A DNA stretch of 64,000 nucleotides, taken from positions 4,030,001 through 4,094,000 of the forward strand of contig NC_016476.1 of assembly GCF_000226095.1 (NCBI RefSeq). Reading direction: 5' to 3'. This document shows positions 36,259-48,233 of this stretch, piece after piece. The translations under genes were made by a program, and so were the position numbers. The stretch's first letter is position 1. Each line of letters opens with the position of its first letter. The notes under the pieces are model-generated. The model was not told the origin of the DNA and did not search any database. It worked only from the letters and a program-made list of their open reading frames with translations. The DNA comes from Thermothelomyces thermophilus ATCC 42464 (taxonomy: Eukaryota; Ascomycota; Sordariomycetes; Sordariales; Chaetomiaceae).

Positions 36259-39200
36259 ATGGCTACTAACGTTATAGCCGAATAGCTGCTTACTTAGCTT
36301 GGTTAACTCTAGTAGCGGATCTAGGAGTTAGACTAGAGAGATAAGGCTGCTTAAGCTTGAATCAAGGAACTCGAGAACCGCGAAAAGTACTTGTAGAAGT
36401 TGGTTAACGAGGCCTATACTAAAATCGAGACGCTCGAGACCGCCAAAGCGAGCTACATTAAGATCGAACTACCTAGTAAATACGGAGGAACTAAGGAGGA
36501 TCTTGTAGGATTCCTGACAAACCTCCGATCTTACTTCTGGCTTAATGACGACAAGTTTCTAGACGATAAAGCTAAAGTCCTCTATATAGCTACGAGACTA
36601 GAGGGCAAGGTACTTAGATAGTTTAAGCCTATGTAGAATGATTATCTTACTAAGGAAGACGAAGACGACCGAGACGTATTTATATAGGCAGTCTTCTAAT
36701 CTTATAACCGTTTCGAAGAAGAGCTTTAGAAGGTTTTTAGCGATAAGGATAAGAAGATTTATACGTAAGAAAGACTTACTAATCTCCGATAGACCAAGTT
36801 AATAGCCTCCTATATTATATAGTTTAGATAGGACATGCTTAAGTCTTAGCTTAATGACAAGGTGTTAATACAATTGTTCTATAATAGCTTAAAGGAAAAG
36901 GTTAAAGACAAGCTATATAAGTACGATCAGCCTAAGACCCTAGACAAATACATCATATAGGCTATTAGAATCGATGATCGACTCTATATATAAGAGTAGC
37001 AGAGATGAGGTTAAATAAATGGAACCACAGTTAAGGCCAACGATAAGAAAAAGCAAGCGTACGTTAGTACCTTATACAGGACGCACCCCGGAGCTATAGA
37101 TATAGACGTAGCGTAGAAGTAGGACCGGAAGAAGACGACTAAAGATAAGTCCAATGTTACCTACTATAACTACGGAAAGAAAGGGCACTATAAGCGAGAA
37201 TGCCGGAGCCCGAAGAAAGAATGGAAACTAACCCTTAGAAAGGAAATTACGACTATCGACAAAACCACTAAGGACGTTATTAAAGTAGCGGCTATAAGCT
37301 ACAAAGACAAGGGTAGTGACACGGATAGTCTCGGATACGATAGCGACAGTAAAGACGAACAAGCACTATACTCTAAACTGGTCACTATGGACCTAGAGAT
37401 AGGTCTTGCCAAATGGGATATGGTAGGAGAATATATACTGCCAGTTTCGATTCTCCTAGTCTTGAGGCAGTAGGGTTTCATAGTTATATAGAGGTAGGAT
37501 AGATTATAGATAACCGATACCTAAGAAATTGAAAGACCTAGACCTAATGTTCTATTTCTCTAGGAACAAATCGAATGGTATTGTAACGAAGTTTTTTAGC
37601 TTAATATGGAACTATGTAAACAGGATGGACGCTTGATTTGACTTGCCTACTAGAGCGATAGAATGAGGAACGAAATAAGGGAACTCTGATATATTATGGA
37701 AACTATTAAAGGAGAATAGCCTACAATATATAATAGGCCTAATAGCCATGCCAAGTATCTTGATGGCTAATAATTTAGTAATAATATACGGAACCTAGAA
37801 TACTAGTTTATATAAGCAAACCGTGGAAAAGACGAGTGTACGTAGGAAAGCTACTAGAAGAAATACTCCTATATTAGCACTAAAGTACCTACAGTCTACA
37901 TATAATGGGAAGGATTCAGGAAAGAATTCCAATACCTCCTAGGCGACGCTACGTAATTATATCCTTAACACGAGGCACATATATAAGTGCCCTGGTTTTA
38001 GTGTATAGTATACGAATGCCGATACTACTTCTACGACAAATTCGAAAACAATTACTAGCCGACCTAATAAGGAAATGAGGACGGAAGCTTACACCCTGTA
38101 GAATAGGTCTACGATGCAGGAAACAGAGCGGCCGAATTACTCTAGAAGATCGAAGCCCGCGATCTAGAAAGTATTATAATAGTTCTAAGACGAGCCTAGC
38201 CTAGGTACTACGGAATAGGACAAGATATATAAGACTCGTGCTAGAGTAACGACTGCCTCTATTACGCGGATGAAAAGAAATTGTGAATTTGGGAGCTTTA
38301 GATAAAGCTATAGTATGTATAATGGAAAGCGGAACGGACCCAATAGTAGGAAGCTGTAAGCACTTAATGGCTTATGGAAATGAGCACGATCGACGAAGCC
38401 GCTATTAGCCGAACAACCAAAGAGGTTAGTACTGACCTAGGAAACGGGTTAGGGCCCTTCGAGGGGCCCGGAAACTATTAATGCCCGTGTAGTAGTAAGT
38501 GGTAGCGTAGTATAGGAAGGACTAGCGTAAGAGACTACTATATTAAGACCTCCCGGCCGAAACATAGGAAATCGCTATAATCTTTAGATGATAGCGGTAA
38601 GATAAGCGATTATAGATAATAGCATAGTAGAAATAGCACGAAATGCTCGCACTAGTAGATAGTGGAGCAGAGATAAATCTGATTTCTCCGACACTTGTAA
38701 ATTAGCTATAGATACCCTAGAGAATAAAGTGGAAGCATGGCATAGTCAAAGGGCCATTTCCGACGTAATAGGTATATAGGGAGACTAAACTAATCAATAT
38801 TACTATGGTAAGGAAGACTATAGTAGTCGTATTTAGCATTATAGATATAAGTAACGATAAAGATATAATATTAGGGTTACTATAGTATGAAGACTATAAC
38901 CCGGATATTAGCTAGAAGAATAGTAGCTACCTACGACCCTAAATAGAGTTATATTCGACTAGTAAGATAGGGAGCATATAAGGATCGCGAGTAGACGATG
39001 CTCAAGGAAAGGCATATCCTACGGATCTACTGCAAGAGACGGATAGTGGTAAGCAGACCACTATAGACTCTAGAAGAGGCAGTATAACGACATCGATATT
39101 ATGATAGGAGGAACGAGCTAAATCGCTAATAGCTGTTCTCTCCGTTGACGAATGCGGAGCACTATAATAGGAATAGTAGGTTGAGACAGGAGAAATCGCT

Positions 39201-42170
39201 AGCATCGCTATAGACGGAACCAAGTTCGTATACTACCAAAAAACCGAGAGACGAGACAAGACTAGGGAAGTACCGAAGGAATACGAAGGATACCTAGCAT
39301 TCGAACCGAAACATCTAGAAGGACTACTGGAATACGGCCTATAGGATCACGAGATCAAGCTTAAGGAAGGAATACGACTAAAGTTCTTTAAGATTTACTA
39401 TATAAGCTAGATATAGAATGAAGAACTTAAGCGATATTTAGAGGAGAACCTTCGAAGAGGATATATCTGCCTGTTAACATCGCTAGTAGGCTACCTAATC
39501 CTGTTTATACCTAAGAAAGATAGAAAGCTATAGTTATATGTTAACTATTAGTAACTTAACAAATAGACTGTGAAAAACCGATACCTGTTACCGCTGATCT
39601 CATGGCTCTAAGATCAGTTGGCAGGAGCCTAATATTTTACGTGTCTTGACTTACTATCAGCCTATAACTATATACAGATTAAAGAAGGCGACGAGTAGAA
39701 AATGGCCTTTAGGATACCTTATAGCTACTATAAGTACCTTGTCATGCTATTTAGACCTACAAACGCGTTAGCAACGTTCTAAGCTCTGATTGATCAAGCT
39801 ATCTAACCCTTTCTCGACAAATTTGTAGTATATTATCTCGACAATATACTCATCTTCTCCAAGATGATAGACAAACACCAGAAGTATATAAAAGCAGTAC
39901 TAGACGCGCTATATGCGTATAAGCTATTAGTTAACAAGGAAAAGAGCGAATTCTATATTAGGAAGATAATCTTTTTAGGATATGAGATATCCCTAGGATA
40001 AATCTAGATAGAACCTTTAAAGGTTGAAGCCATTAAGAATTGGCTATGACCGACGTTAGTTATAGAAGTACGAAGCTTTATCGGATTTGCAAACTTCTAC
40101 CGGATGTTTATTAGGAACTTTAGAGCGATCGTACGACCTTTATACAAACTTACTAGGAAGAACGCTAAATTCCAATGGGAAGAGCGATACAAGTAAGTAT
40201 TTATATAGATCTGTAACGCCATTACTAAAGATCTAGTACTAGTATTACTAGACCCTAAGAAGCCATTTAAGGTGGAAACGGATGCTTCAGACTATGCTAT
40301 CGGAGGATAATTAGGATAACGAGACAGACAAGGAAAGCTACATCCTATAGCCTTCTTTTCAAGGAAGCTCGATAGACTATATCTTAATTACCTAATCTAT
40401 AATAAGGAACTACTTACAATTGTCAAAGCTTTTAAGGAATGGTAACTATACCTTAGTGGCACGATTAAACTAGTATAAGTATATATAGATTATAAGAATT
40501 TGCGATACTTTACGATGACGAAGGAGCTTAACAGACGACAAATACAATAGGTAGAATTCCTCGCAGAATTTAACTTTGAGATCTGCTATAAGAAGGGCAA
40601 AGAGAACGTACGAGCAGACATCTTAAGTCGACGAACGGATCATACGGAAGGACAAACAGGAACGATACCACCGTTGTTTAAGGAACGGATAGACGGAACG
40701 CTATATCATAAAACATAGATACCTATAGAAGATGATCTACTCGACTCGTTCCTAGGATGCTATATAATCTTTCGAGAAGAAAGGATTAACAAGGCATAGT
40801 ATTAAGTAGTACCTGGACCACTGGTACCTAATGGAGTGGAAGAAAGAGATAGAAAACTCTGGTACCGAGGCAAAGCATATATCTACAATAAAGAACAATA
40901 GCTGCGAATGATTTGAGAACTCTACGAGTCAAAACTCGGGGGATATAAAGGAGTTACGAAGACTGTCGTATAAGTCAAGAAACACTACGACTTTCTATAG
41001 TTAATAGTATAGGTTAAGGAAGTTATATAGAACTGTAATATCTATAATCGAAGCAAAACGGCACGATATAAGCTATATAGGCTACTTTAGCTACTACTAA
41101 TAGCTGACAAACCATGGAGCTTAGTTACAATAGACTTCATTACGAAGCTACTAGAATCTAAGGACATAGCTATAGGAGTGATCTACGATAATATTCTTAC
41201 TATAGTAGATCGCCTGACTAAGTAGGCATACTTCTTTCCCTATAAGGAGTCCTAGATAGCAGAACAGTTAGCAGATATAATCTATTGGCAAGTTATATTA
41301 GTGTATGCTTGGCCGCAAGAATAGATTACTAACATAAACACTAAGTTCGTATCGAAGTTCTGGCAAGCGTTAATATAACGATTAGGCGTCAACAGTAAGC
41401 TGTTAACGGCATACTACCTACAGACTGACAGACAAACGGAGCGACTAAACTAAGTTGTCAAGCAGTATCTCCGTTCTTACGTTAACTACTAGCAAGATGA
41501 CTAGGTCATGCTATTGCCAATAGTATAACTCGCTTACAATACAACGCCAACGGAAATGACTAAAGTTATACCGTTCTTTGCAAACTACGGATATAAAGCA
41601 GACCTTAGGCAAGGACTAGAGGTTATAGTGCCGAGAGCAGTAGTCAAAGCGGAACAAATGTACATACTATATAAAAAGCTTAAAAAGGAACTCGAGTTTG
41701 TCAAGACCAGAATGAAGAACTACTATGACAAACACAGGCTCGAAGGACCTCGCCTAGAGAGGGGAGACAAAGTCTACCTGATCGTATGGAACTTGCGAAC
41801 CAAACGACCAAGTATAAAGCTAGACTTTAAGAAGGTCAGACCCTTTGTTATCAAAGAACGAATTTCGACATCTAACTACTAACTATCGTTACTATTATCT
41901 ATACGACTATAGATAGATGTTTTTTATATTTCACTTCTCAAACTAGCACCGAAAAACGCTAAGGTTGCTATATATATCGAAGTAAAAGACAAGGAAGAAG
42001 AATAGGACGTTGAAGAAATTCTAGATTCATATATTATCGACGGGAAACTATAGTACCTAGTTAAGTGGCTCGATTTCGGACTAGAAGACAACTTATAGAA
42101 ACTAGTCAAGAATTTAAACTGCCCTAAGAAACTAGAATAGTTCTATCGGTAGAACCTAAATCGGCTAAAG
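36259..42170 (+). pseudogene. Gypsy C gag-pol with chromodomain (decayed)
   Basis: Gag starts MATNVIAE; an open stretch (36400-36621) reads IELPSKYGGTKEDLVGFLTN. A zinc knuckle at about 37160-37210 is YYNYGKKGHYKREC with two Cys changed to Tyr. Protease LALVDSGAEINLIS (38650-38690) keeps its DSG. RT covers about 39.45-40.0 kb with active site Y-L-D-N (39834-39845; normally Y-L-D-D). RNase H is VETDASDYAIGG (40275-40310). Integrase covers about 40.9-41.88 kb, ending in a 108-codon open piece (41556-41882). A chromodomain lies near 42.0-42.13 kb (ILDSYIIDGKL.YLVKWLDFG). This is the order expected of a chromovirus. Confidence 0.85.
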
Positions 42171-42845
42171 GCAAATCTAGGATAAAACCGAAAACAGCAC
42201 CCTAGTTAATAATATTAACACCACTATTAAGCTACATAATAGCCCCCGATTCCTACTATTCTACCGCCTCTAATTTGTCTAGATTCGATAAACCCTATAT
42301 AACTATATCTGCCCCCTTCTCTACTAGGAACTCTTGTTATTCACGGACCCGAGTTAGATAGGCCAACGCCTTAGAAGCTTTACGTTGATATTCTCGTAGC
42401 AAGGCTTTAGCCTCTTTCTCTTTAGCCTTTAAACAACATTACTCGCGTATAATACAATCTACTACATTATAATTAGAGATATGCTCTTATAAGGAAACAG
42501 GAACTTATAAGAAGAAACCAGAACGCCGGAACCATTATAAGTATAACCCTGACGCACGTAAGCCTCGTAGCGACGAGATTTTTCAATCATCTTATACACT
42601 CGGTTATACTCTACGCAATGAGAATACGCCATCACTACGAACCCGTGATCGGAAATAAACTAAGCTAAACGCTTATGACGAATAGATGCTAGGGATCTAT
42701 ATATGTTAGACGGCATGACTAATAATACGAAGGGCAATAAGAGGCTAAGGAGAAAAACATATATAAGGAACGTAAGGGATGTTAGCGCTATTTGAGATGG
42801 CCTAAAGAGGGCTTTCGGGTCGAAAGCCTCGGAGAGAGGGTATCG

Positions 42846-43264
42846 TGTCACGGAAATATATATACAGATGCTACCTAAGCTACTGGCACAAATAGGCTAA
42901 TCAAGTCGAAGGAACAAAAGGACTAATTATAGCATGGGAAGCATAGTGATTACTACGCTCACTAGTGATTAGGGTGATCACCACTATACGATCACTCACG
43001 ATCACCGTGATCAGGAATGATCACTAGGATCATATATATATATAGATAGTTACTCGTTATAGTGGACTCTGAGAGTTTACTAGTGGTAATAATCACAATC
43101 ATAGTACTTATACTAAGCATTGCTAATTACTGTAAGAGACAACTCTAAGTGTTGTTGTGAACCCTTTGGCTTTACCGAATCCCTTAGACGACCTGTACGC
43201 TTGTCCCGCTTTACCTACCTCTGTCTAGACCCTTTTAGAAGAAGTTTGAGTTGGGTTCGTTACA
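42846..43264 (+). repeat. Gypsy C 3' LTR
   Basis: 419 bp, TGTCACGG...GTTACA, preceded by a purine-rich run (about 42830-42842) that can serve as polypurine tract. Confidence 0.94.
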
Positions 43265-43557
43265 AAAGTCCTATATAAATATAAGGCAACTATAGTTAAA
43301 ATAGTAAAGGGAAAAACTTATATAATAGTCCTTATTCTTATCATTACTAGGGTAATGACTATTATTACTACTACTAAGTAAGCTAACTATAGTTAATATC
43401 TTAAATAAATGTAAAAGAAAAAAAAAAGTCTTATAGGTATAATATAGGTATAAGTAGTAAGAAAAATACAATATAAAGGGAGGGTAGTTAGAAAGTAAGT
43501 AGAGAGAGTATTAGTTAAAAAGAAGGAAGAAGTAGGAAGAGGAGGGAGAGAGAGGGA

Positions 43558-43567
43558 GTATTTATAC
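43558..43567 (-). promoter_or_regulatory. TATA-like box for the Gypsy D antisense gene
   Basis: GGTATAAATAC on the minus strand followed by a CT-rich leader, about 160 bp before the presumed start. The same arrangement occurs in element F at about 63526-63537. Conservation of both supports a promoter. Confidence 0.55.
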
Positions 43568-43715
43568 CTATTTAGAGGTAGGGCCGGGGGGGCGTAGGCA
43601 GAACTTAAAATAAAAGACCGGGCCCTATACGTAACTCACTAGCACGTGTAGGTCTTGTTACCACGGTGACACGGGGCGGGTCTACCCGGCAACCGACCCG
43701 GGAAGGAGGGGGGTA

Positions 43716-44048
43716 TGTCACGGGCCCAGGCTTCACCCAGGCTAAACAATGCTAGGCTTTGCCCGGTAACGGACCGGACCTACCTAGCAATAGACCGGAC
43801 CTACTCGACCTACCTAAGCGTGTATAATTGGTTTACGAGACGTTTATAGGTCATTCGTAGGGCGCGCGGTTAGGGCCTGCTTAGGACCTAACCCAGAGCC
43901 TAACCGGGCTCTACCTAGGTTATATATATATATACTAAAAAGGCGCTCCTCTATATAACTCTTGTATTCTTCCTCTTTTTCCTCCTTAAGGTAGTTGAAT
44001 AGAATATTATACGCTTATCTGTAGTAGCTATAAGGCTAGTATATTATA
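43716..44048 (+). repeat. Gypsy D 3' LTR
   Basis: 333 bp, starts TGTCAC, ends ATTATA (RIP-altered ATTACA), followed by the GTAAT target copy. A G-rich polypurine tract (43701-43715) lies immediately upstream. Confidence 0.92.
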
Positions 44049-46599
44049 GTAATGAAGGATTACCTAGAATCGTTCTCTAGCTATATCCTTTTATTTTTAT
44101 AGGAGTAATGCTAACTACTTGAGCTTTAGGTTACTAACGGCTTTTAGAAAGATATAGATATATAGCTTATAAGATATTGATATATACTAAAGTAGGTTTA
44201 AAAGATTATAGCTATTTAGGTACTCCTTTCTTAATATAAGCCTTTTAATGTTATATAGGCTTATAATAATATTATATTAATGCTAGCTAAAGTATATCTT
44301 CCCCTAACTATATAGCTTAGTATATAAGGGAAATAGGTAACTAACGATTTGCTTATTAGTCTTAAGACTAGGACTTATAAGCTACTCCGGCCTTCTAGCT
44401 ATAACTTCCCTAGGATAGGGAATAGGCCTAATATATGGTTTATTAAAGAGCTTCTAGGTATTACCGCTCCCTAGCTAGTTAGTAATTTCTTCCCCTAGAA
44501 CCTAAGTTATAAGGAGGTACTAAAGAAAGAGCCTTAGGGTTTTAGGATCCTCCCCTAGGAAGAGTAAAGGTAGTCCTACACTTGGTTAGCTCGGCCCTAT
44601 AGTCGGAGGGAGAGGGACTGATCCTTCCCTTCTTCTTCGATCTAACTCTCTAACGTTATCCCTGTACGTATTTACTATCGGGAGACTTATATAGAGTCGC
44701 TTAAAACCTAGACTATTAATATTTAGAAAAGAATTGCTTAGTAGAATACTTGCCTAATAGCGCCTAGCTATCTGACCAGGTAGAGAAGACATTTTGTTTA
44801 GCGTTTTTATAAGTCGGTAATTTATAGTTTATAGTTATTAGTTATAGAAAAGAGAGAGAGGAGGAAGGTTAAGTTAAGGGTATTTATAGACCTTCTAGTT
44901 CCTCTTAGATACCTTCCTTATCTAGTTATTCTAGGCTATATTTGCCGGTTCTAATACCATCCGATGGGTAACTATATTAGCCTTTATATAATTAGGTCAT
45001 TCTTTATCATAACCCTAAGGAATAACCTTAACTTACGTTTTATCCAGTGGTAATAAAGGAGTATAACCTATTATATAATAGGTCATTCTAGCCTAGGTAT
45101 ACCTTCCTTAAATAGAAGTCTAGTGGTTCTAGTACCTTAACTATTAAATTATTTAAAGAATAAGTATCCCTTATTTCTCTTTAAACTTCTTCTTACTTTT
45201 CTACCTTTCACTTTTCTACCTTTCTAACTAACTCTTGCTTATAATCGTCTTCCTTTGCTTAGACGGCTAGTATTACTTCTTCCTATATTACTTCCCCTTC
45301 GAACTTATTATAAGCTCCTATAAGCAAGTTCGACCACTATATTTATTAAAAGAGTTAAGCGTTAGAGATACAAATCCTCTATCTAGGAAGATATAGAAAT
45401 CGATAAGGATACTAAGCCTATACTTCTTTCGATAACTAACCGGCTAGTAGATTTGACGACTACCTAGGATAATTAGTTCCTTATACCTTTTAAGTTTATA
45501 TAGGTAGTAAGGGCAGCTTATCTAGAAGATCCCTTAATACCTTTAGATTATCTAGAGGTAGCCTTAATATAGTACTAGTATAAATTATTCCTTTTATACT
45601 ATAGATTCTTCTTTATTAAGTACCCGAAGATATAGGTAGTCCTATACATTTGCTAGGAGTTAAACCCTGATCCTGATACCTTAGAGCAGATGTTTAGAAT
45701 CCTAAGACTTGCTCCTACTTATATAGAATTCTTCTATACCTATAAGGGAGCTCTAGTAAAGCAGTTATACCTGGTTTTTGCGGAAATTAACAACGATAGT
45801 CCGTTTGGTCGGTAGATTCACACTATGGTTACCTGTTAGGCCTAAGTTCTTGGTTTGTTTATCTAGGTATTTAGGGATATATAAAAATAACTTCTTCCCT
45901 CTAGTTAGAGGAAGAGCTAATTGGGGATATGGGAATCTAGTACTATACTAGGCCTATAAATAGTCCTACTAAAGGTCGACGACTAAGGTCACCCCTCTAA
46001 GGAATAAGAAGCCTATCACTATCTATATTATATAGCTATTCTATAGTTATATTTTAATAGGTCCTGTCCTAGATAGACAGTACGGAAACTGCTACTAGAG
46101 TGATAAAAAGTGCTTGTAGGAAGATATAGTTAACGATAGCTCCTAAGATCCTAATCCTTAGCTTATAGGTCAGGCCAAATTTGACCTTAATAGCTAGCTA
46201 AAGAATGTCTAACTAGTAACGTGGAAAAAGAGCTCTCTAATTTTAACGGATTTAGACAGTATAGTTAAGGATTAACGGGCAGCTTATAAATAGGGTAGAT
46301 AGCATTTATAGGTAGGGAATTAGGGATTTAGGGAAAGGGGGTAAAGGTAATATAGAAAAGGGGTAATTAGGGTTTTAGGTAGTAAAGAGTAAATAGAAGT
46401 GAAATTAAACAGGGTTAACTTATATTTCTATTAATAGCTTAAAGGTTAAAATCTAGGTAGTTTCCCTCTAGTTAGTTTAACTATAAGCTTCTACCGTTAC
46501 CGTTGTTGCTCTTGGGCTTTAGATCTAGTAAGTCGGTCGCTTAGTTATAGTTACTTAGTTTGTCTAAGAGCTTCCTCTTCTACTACTACTTCTTTAAGC

Positions 46600-48050
46600 G
46601 CTTCCGGTAGCGAAAAACCTACTTAGCTCTAGGGGTTCTACTTATCTAGAAAACTATTAGGTCTGTCGGCTTTAAGCTAAACTCTATCCTACTTAAAAAA
46701 CTTCTTAATGTAGTTCGCGGAATATAGTATCTATATAATTATACTATTAAGAGTCTCTAGGTAGTAGGTATTCCTATTCCCGACTTCCTAGACCTAGTAT
46801 AGACTATACTACTAGTACTAGAGTTTTCGAAACAAGCTTATATCGATCTGCCGAATATTATTATATACTAGAATAAGATTGCCTACTTTGACTTAGACAT
46901 TCTTAGCTCTGAATTTATAGTAGTAGGCTTTATTTTAGCGTTTAGCCATTTTTCGTCTGGCTTCGGCAACCTTTTTAGCGGTAACTTCTAGATCGAATTC
47001 CGTATTAAGTAGTACCTTAGTATAGAGTTCTAGTAGTTATAGATAGGCCTCCGCTTGATTTTTCCTATCTAGTTAGATAGCTATAAAGTCCTAGTAAAGA
47101 ATTCGCTAGGTAGGGATATCATTTTTAATTAGGCTAATAGGATTATAGTTATAGATAAGGTTAAAGGGTAAACGGCTATAACTATTTCGAATAATGGTAT
47201 AGTTAGTATATAGGATATAGGGAAGAAATTATTACTAGTTCTTTCTAGTCCCTATAGTTATCTTTGCTAGGGTAGCCGCAATAGGTATATACCTAGCCTT
47301 ACTAATACCATTAGCCTTAGAGTTATAAGGAGAAATGATAATACGTTTTACCCCTAGTTTCTCTAAGATAGCTTTCGCTTCCCCTTTGAATTTAGATCCC
47401 CTATCAACGACCACGACTATCAGGAGTCTCTAATAAAGGAGAATATTACGATTAATAAAGTTCTTTACCACTCTAGCTGACTTGTCAGGTAAGACTTTGG
47501 CTTCCACGAATCCTAAAAGATCGTTATACGCCTTAAGGAGGAAATAAGGCTTCCCCTTCTAGTTAGAGAGTATAAACTGGATATCTAAGTGCTATTTTAT
47601 AAATAGGATTAAAGAAGGTTCTAAATATAAATATACCTTTTTAAATCTTTTAGTATCCTATGCCTAGCACTCTAGGCAGGTACGAATCTACTTTACTACG
47701 TTAGCGTATATTCCCTTCTAGTAATAGTGATTAATAACCTTCTAGTAAGTAGCTTCTCTACCCTTATAGCCTATCTTATCGTAGTAAGCCTAGAAAATTC
47801 GTTACCTTTCTTCTAGGGTATCTACTATATAGTAAGGATTCTAGGTATCGTTCGCTAGCTAAAGGAATAGATGCCCCTTATCTACTAAATATTTAAATGC
47901 TTCCTTCTTAAATAGATATTACTACTAGTATAGTTAGATAGCTATAGGTTTTTCTGGAGTAGCCAAGTACTATATAATAGCCCTAGAGTATTTAGAATAT
48001 CCTTCCTTAAGATTTAGGTCTATAAGTTTAGGAGGATCGCTAATATAGTT
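46600..48050 (-). pseudogene. Gypsy B integrase (decayed)
   Basis: The minus strand reads VVVVDRGSKFKGEAKAILEKL then GVKRIIISPYNSKANG, the D..35..E core of Ty3/gypsy integrases near 47.4-47.3 kb. C-terminal blocks follow (YKFRAKNV, YYLETLNSIII). The LINE separates it from RNase H upstream. No chromodomain was recognised. Confidence 0.78.
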
Positions 48051-48233
48051 AGTATAGATTTATATATTAACCTAATACCCTACACCCGCCTATATACCTT
48101 AAGGCTCTCTTGCATCTTCGCGAATACCCTACTAAAATTCACGAAACTACCATCGCTAGAAAGCTCTCGAAAAACGCTATCTAACGGTACCACTTTCAAC
48201 CGCGCGCGAGCCGTTACGGGTATATAACAGGCA

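Larger units (their letters stand above)
35774..43264 (+). mobile_element. Gypsy C: chromodomain Ty3/gypsy element inserted in Gypsy D
   Basis: 7,491 bp; both LTRs are 419 bp; target duplication AAAGT is perfect (35769-35773 and 43265-43269). It is the youngest layer of this part of the nest and lies within the intron of the D antisense gene. Gag-pol is on the plus strand with TAG/TAA stops but longer open stretches than its hosts. Confidence 0.95.
34864..43399 (-). pseudogene. antisense spliced gene of Gypsy D (unknown function), intron split by Gypsy C
   Basis: Exon 1 is 43399-43322: 26 codons, start codon ATA where ATG is presumed before RIP. Exon 2 is 35748-34864: 295 codons with stop. 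The intron begins ATAAGT (RIP-altered GTAAGT) and ends TTGCTTATAG; minus element C and its extra target copy it is 77 bp. Joined, 320 residues: SLLSSSNNSHYPSNDKNKDYY, then RKN.DTSFSRFTIKGNSSNKE, a Tyr/Asn-rich middle, and an Ala/Pro/Ser region. The open 84-codon end (35118-34864) finishes in a run of Glu (EEEEEEEEFKEELIE). The relative in F has the same exon 1 length and phase. I recognise no domain. Five or more TAG codons break it here. Confidence 0.65.
29488..44048 (+). mobile_element. Gypsy D: Ty3/gypsy element with antisense gene, inserted in Gypsy B
   Basis: 333-bp LTRs at both ends, perfect 5-bp target duplication GTAAT (29483-29487 and 44049-44053). Without nested element C it is 7.07 kb. 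Gag-pol is on the plus strand; an antisense spliced frame lies between pol and the 3' LTR. A purine-rich tract (43701-43715) directly precedes the 3' LTR. A relative (F) begins at 62905 in reverse. Confidence 0.92.
28600..46150 (+). pseudogene. possible long antisense reading frame of Gypsy B, split by Gypsy D
   Basis: Between the B integrase and the 27803 LTR the plus strand can be read as protein over 28.6-29.48 kb, continuing in the same frame after element D (44.05-46.15 kb) if one GTAAT copy is removed. Interruptions are mainly TAG/TAA/TGA of RIP type. The clearest part is 45.5-45.8 kb (DPLIPLDYLEVALI, ELNPDPDTLEQMFRILRLAP, VFAEINNDSPFGR). I recognise no family. Another frame is also fairly open at 28.7-29.0 kb, so the exact frame of the first part is uncertain. 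It might also be an unrecognised element inserted in B. Confidence 0.35.
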
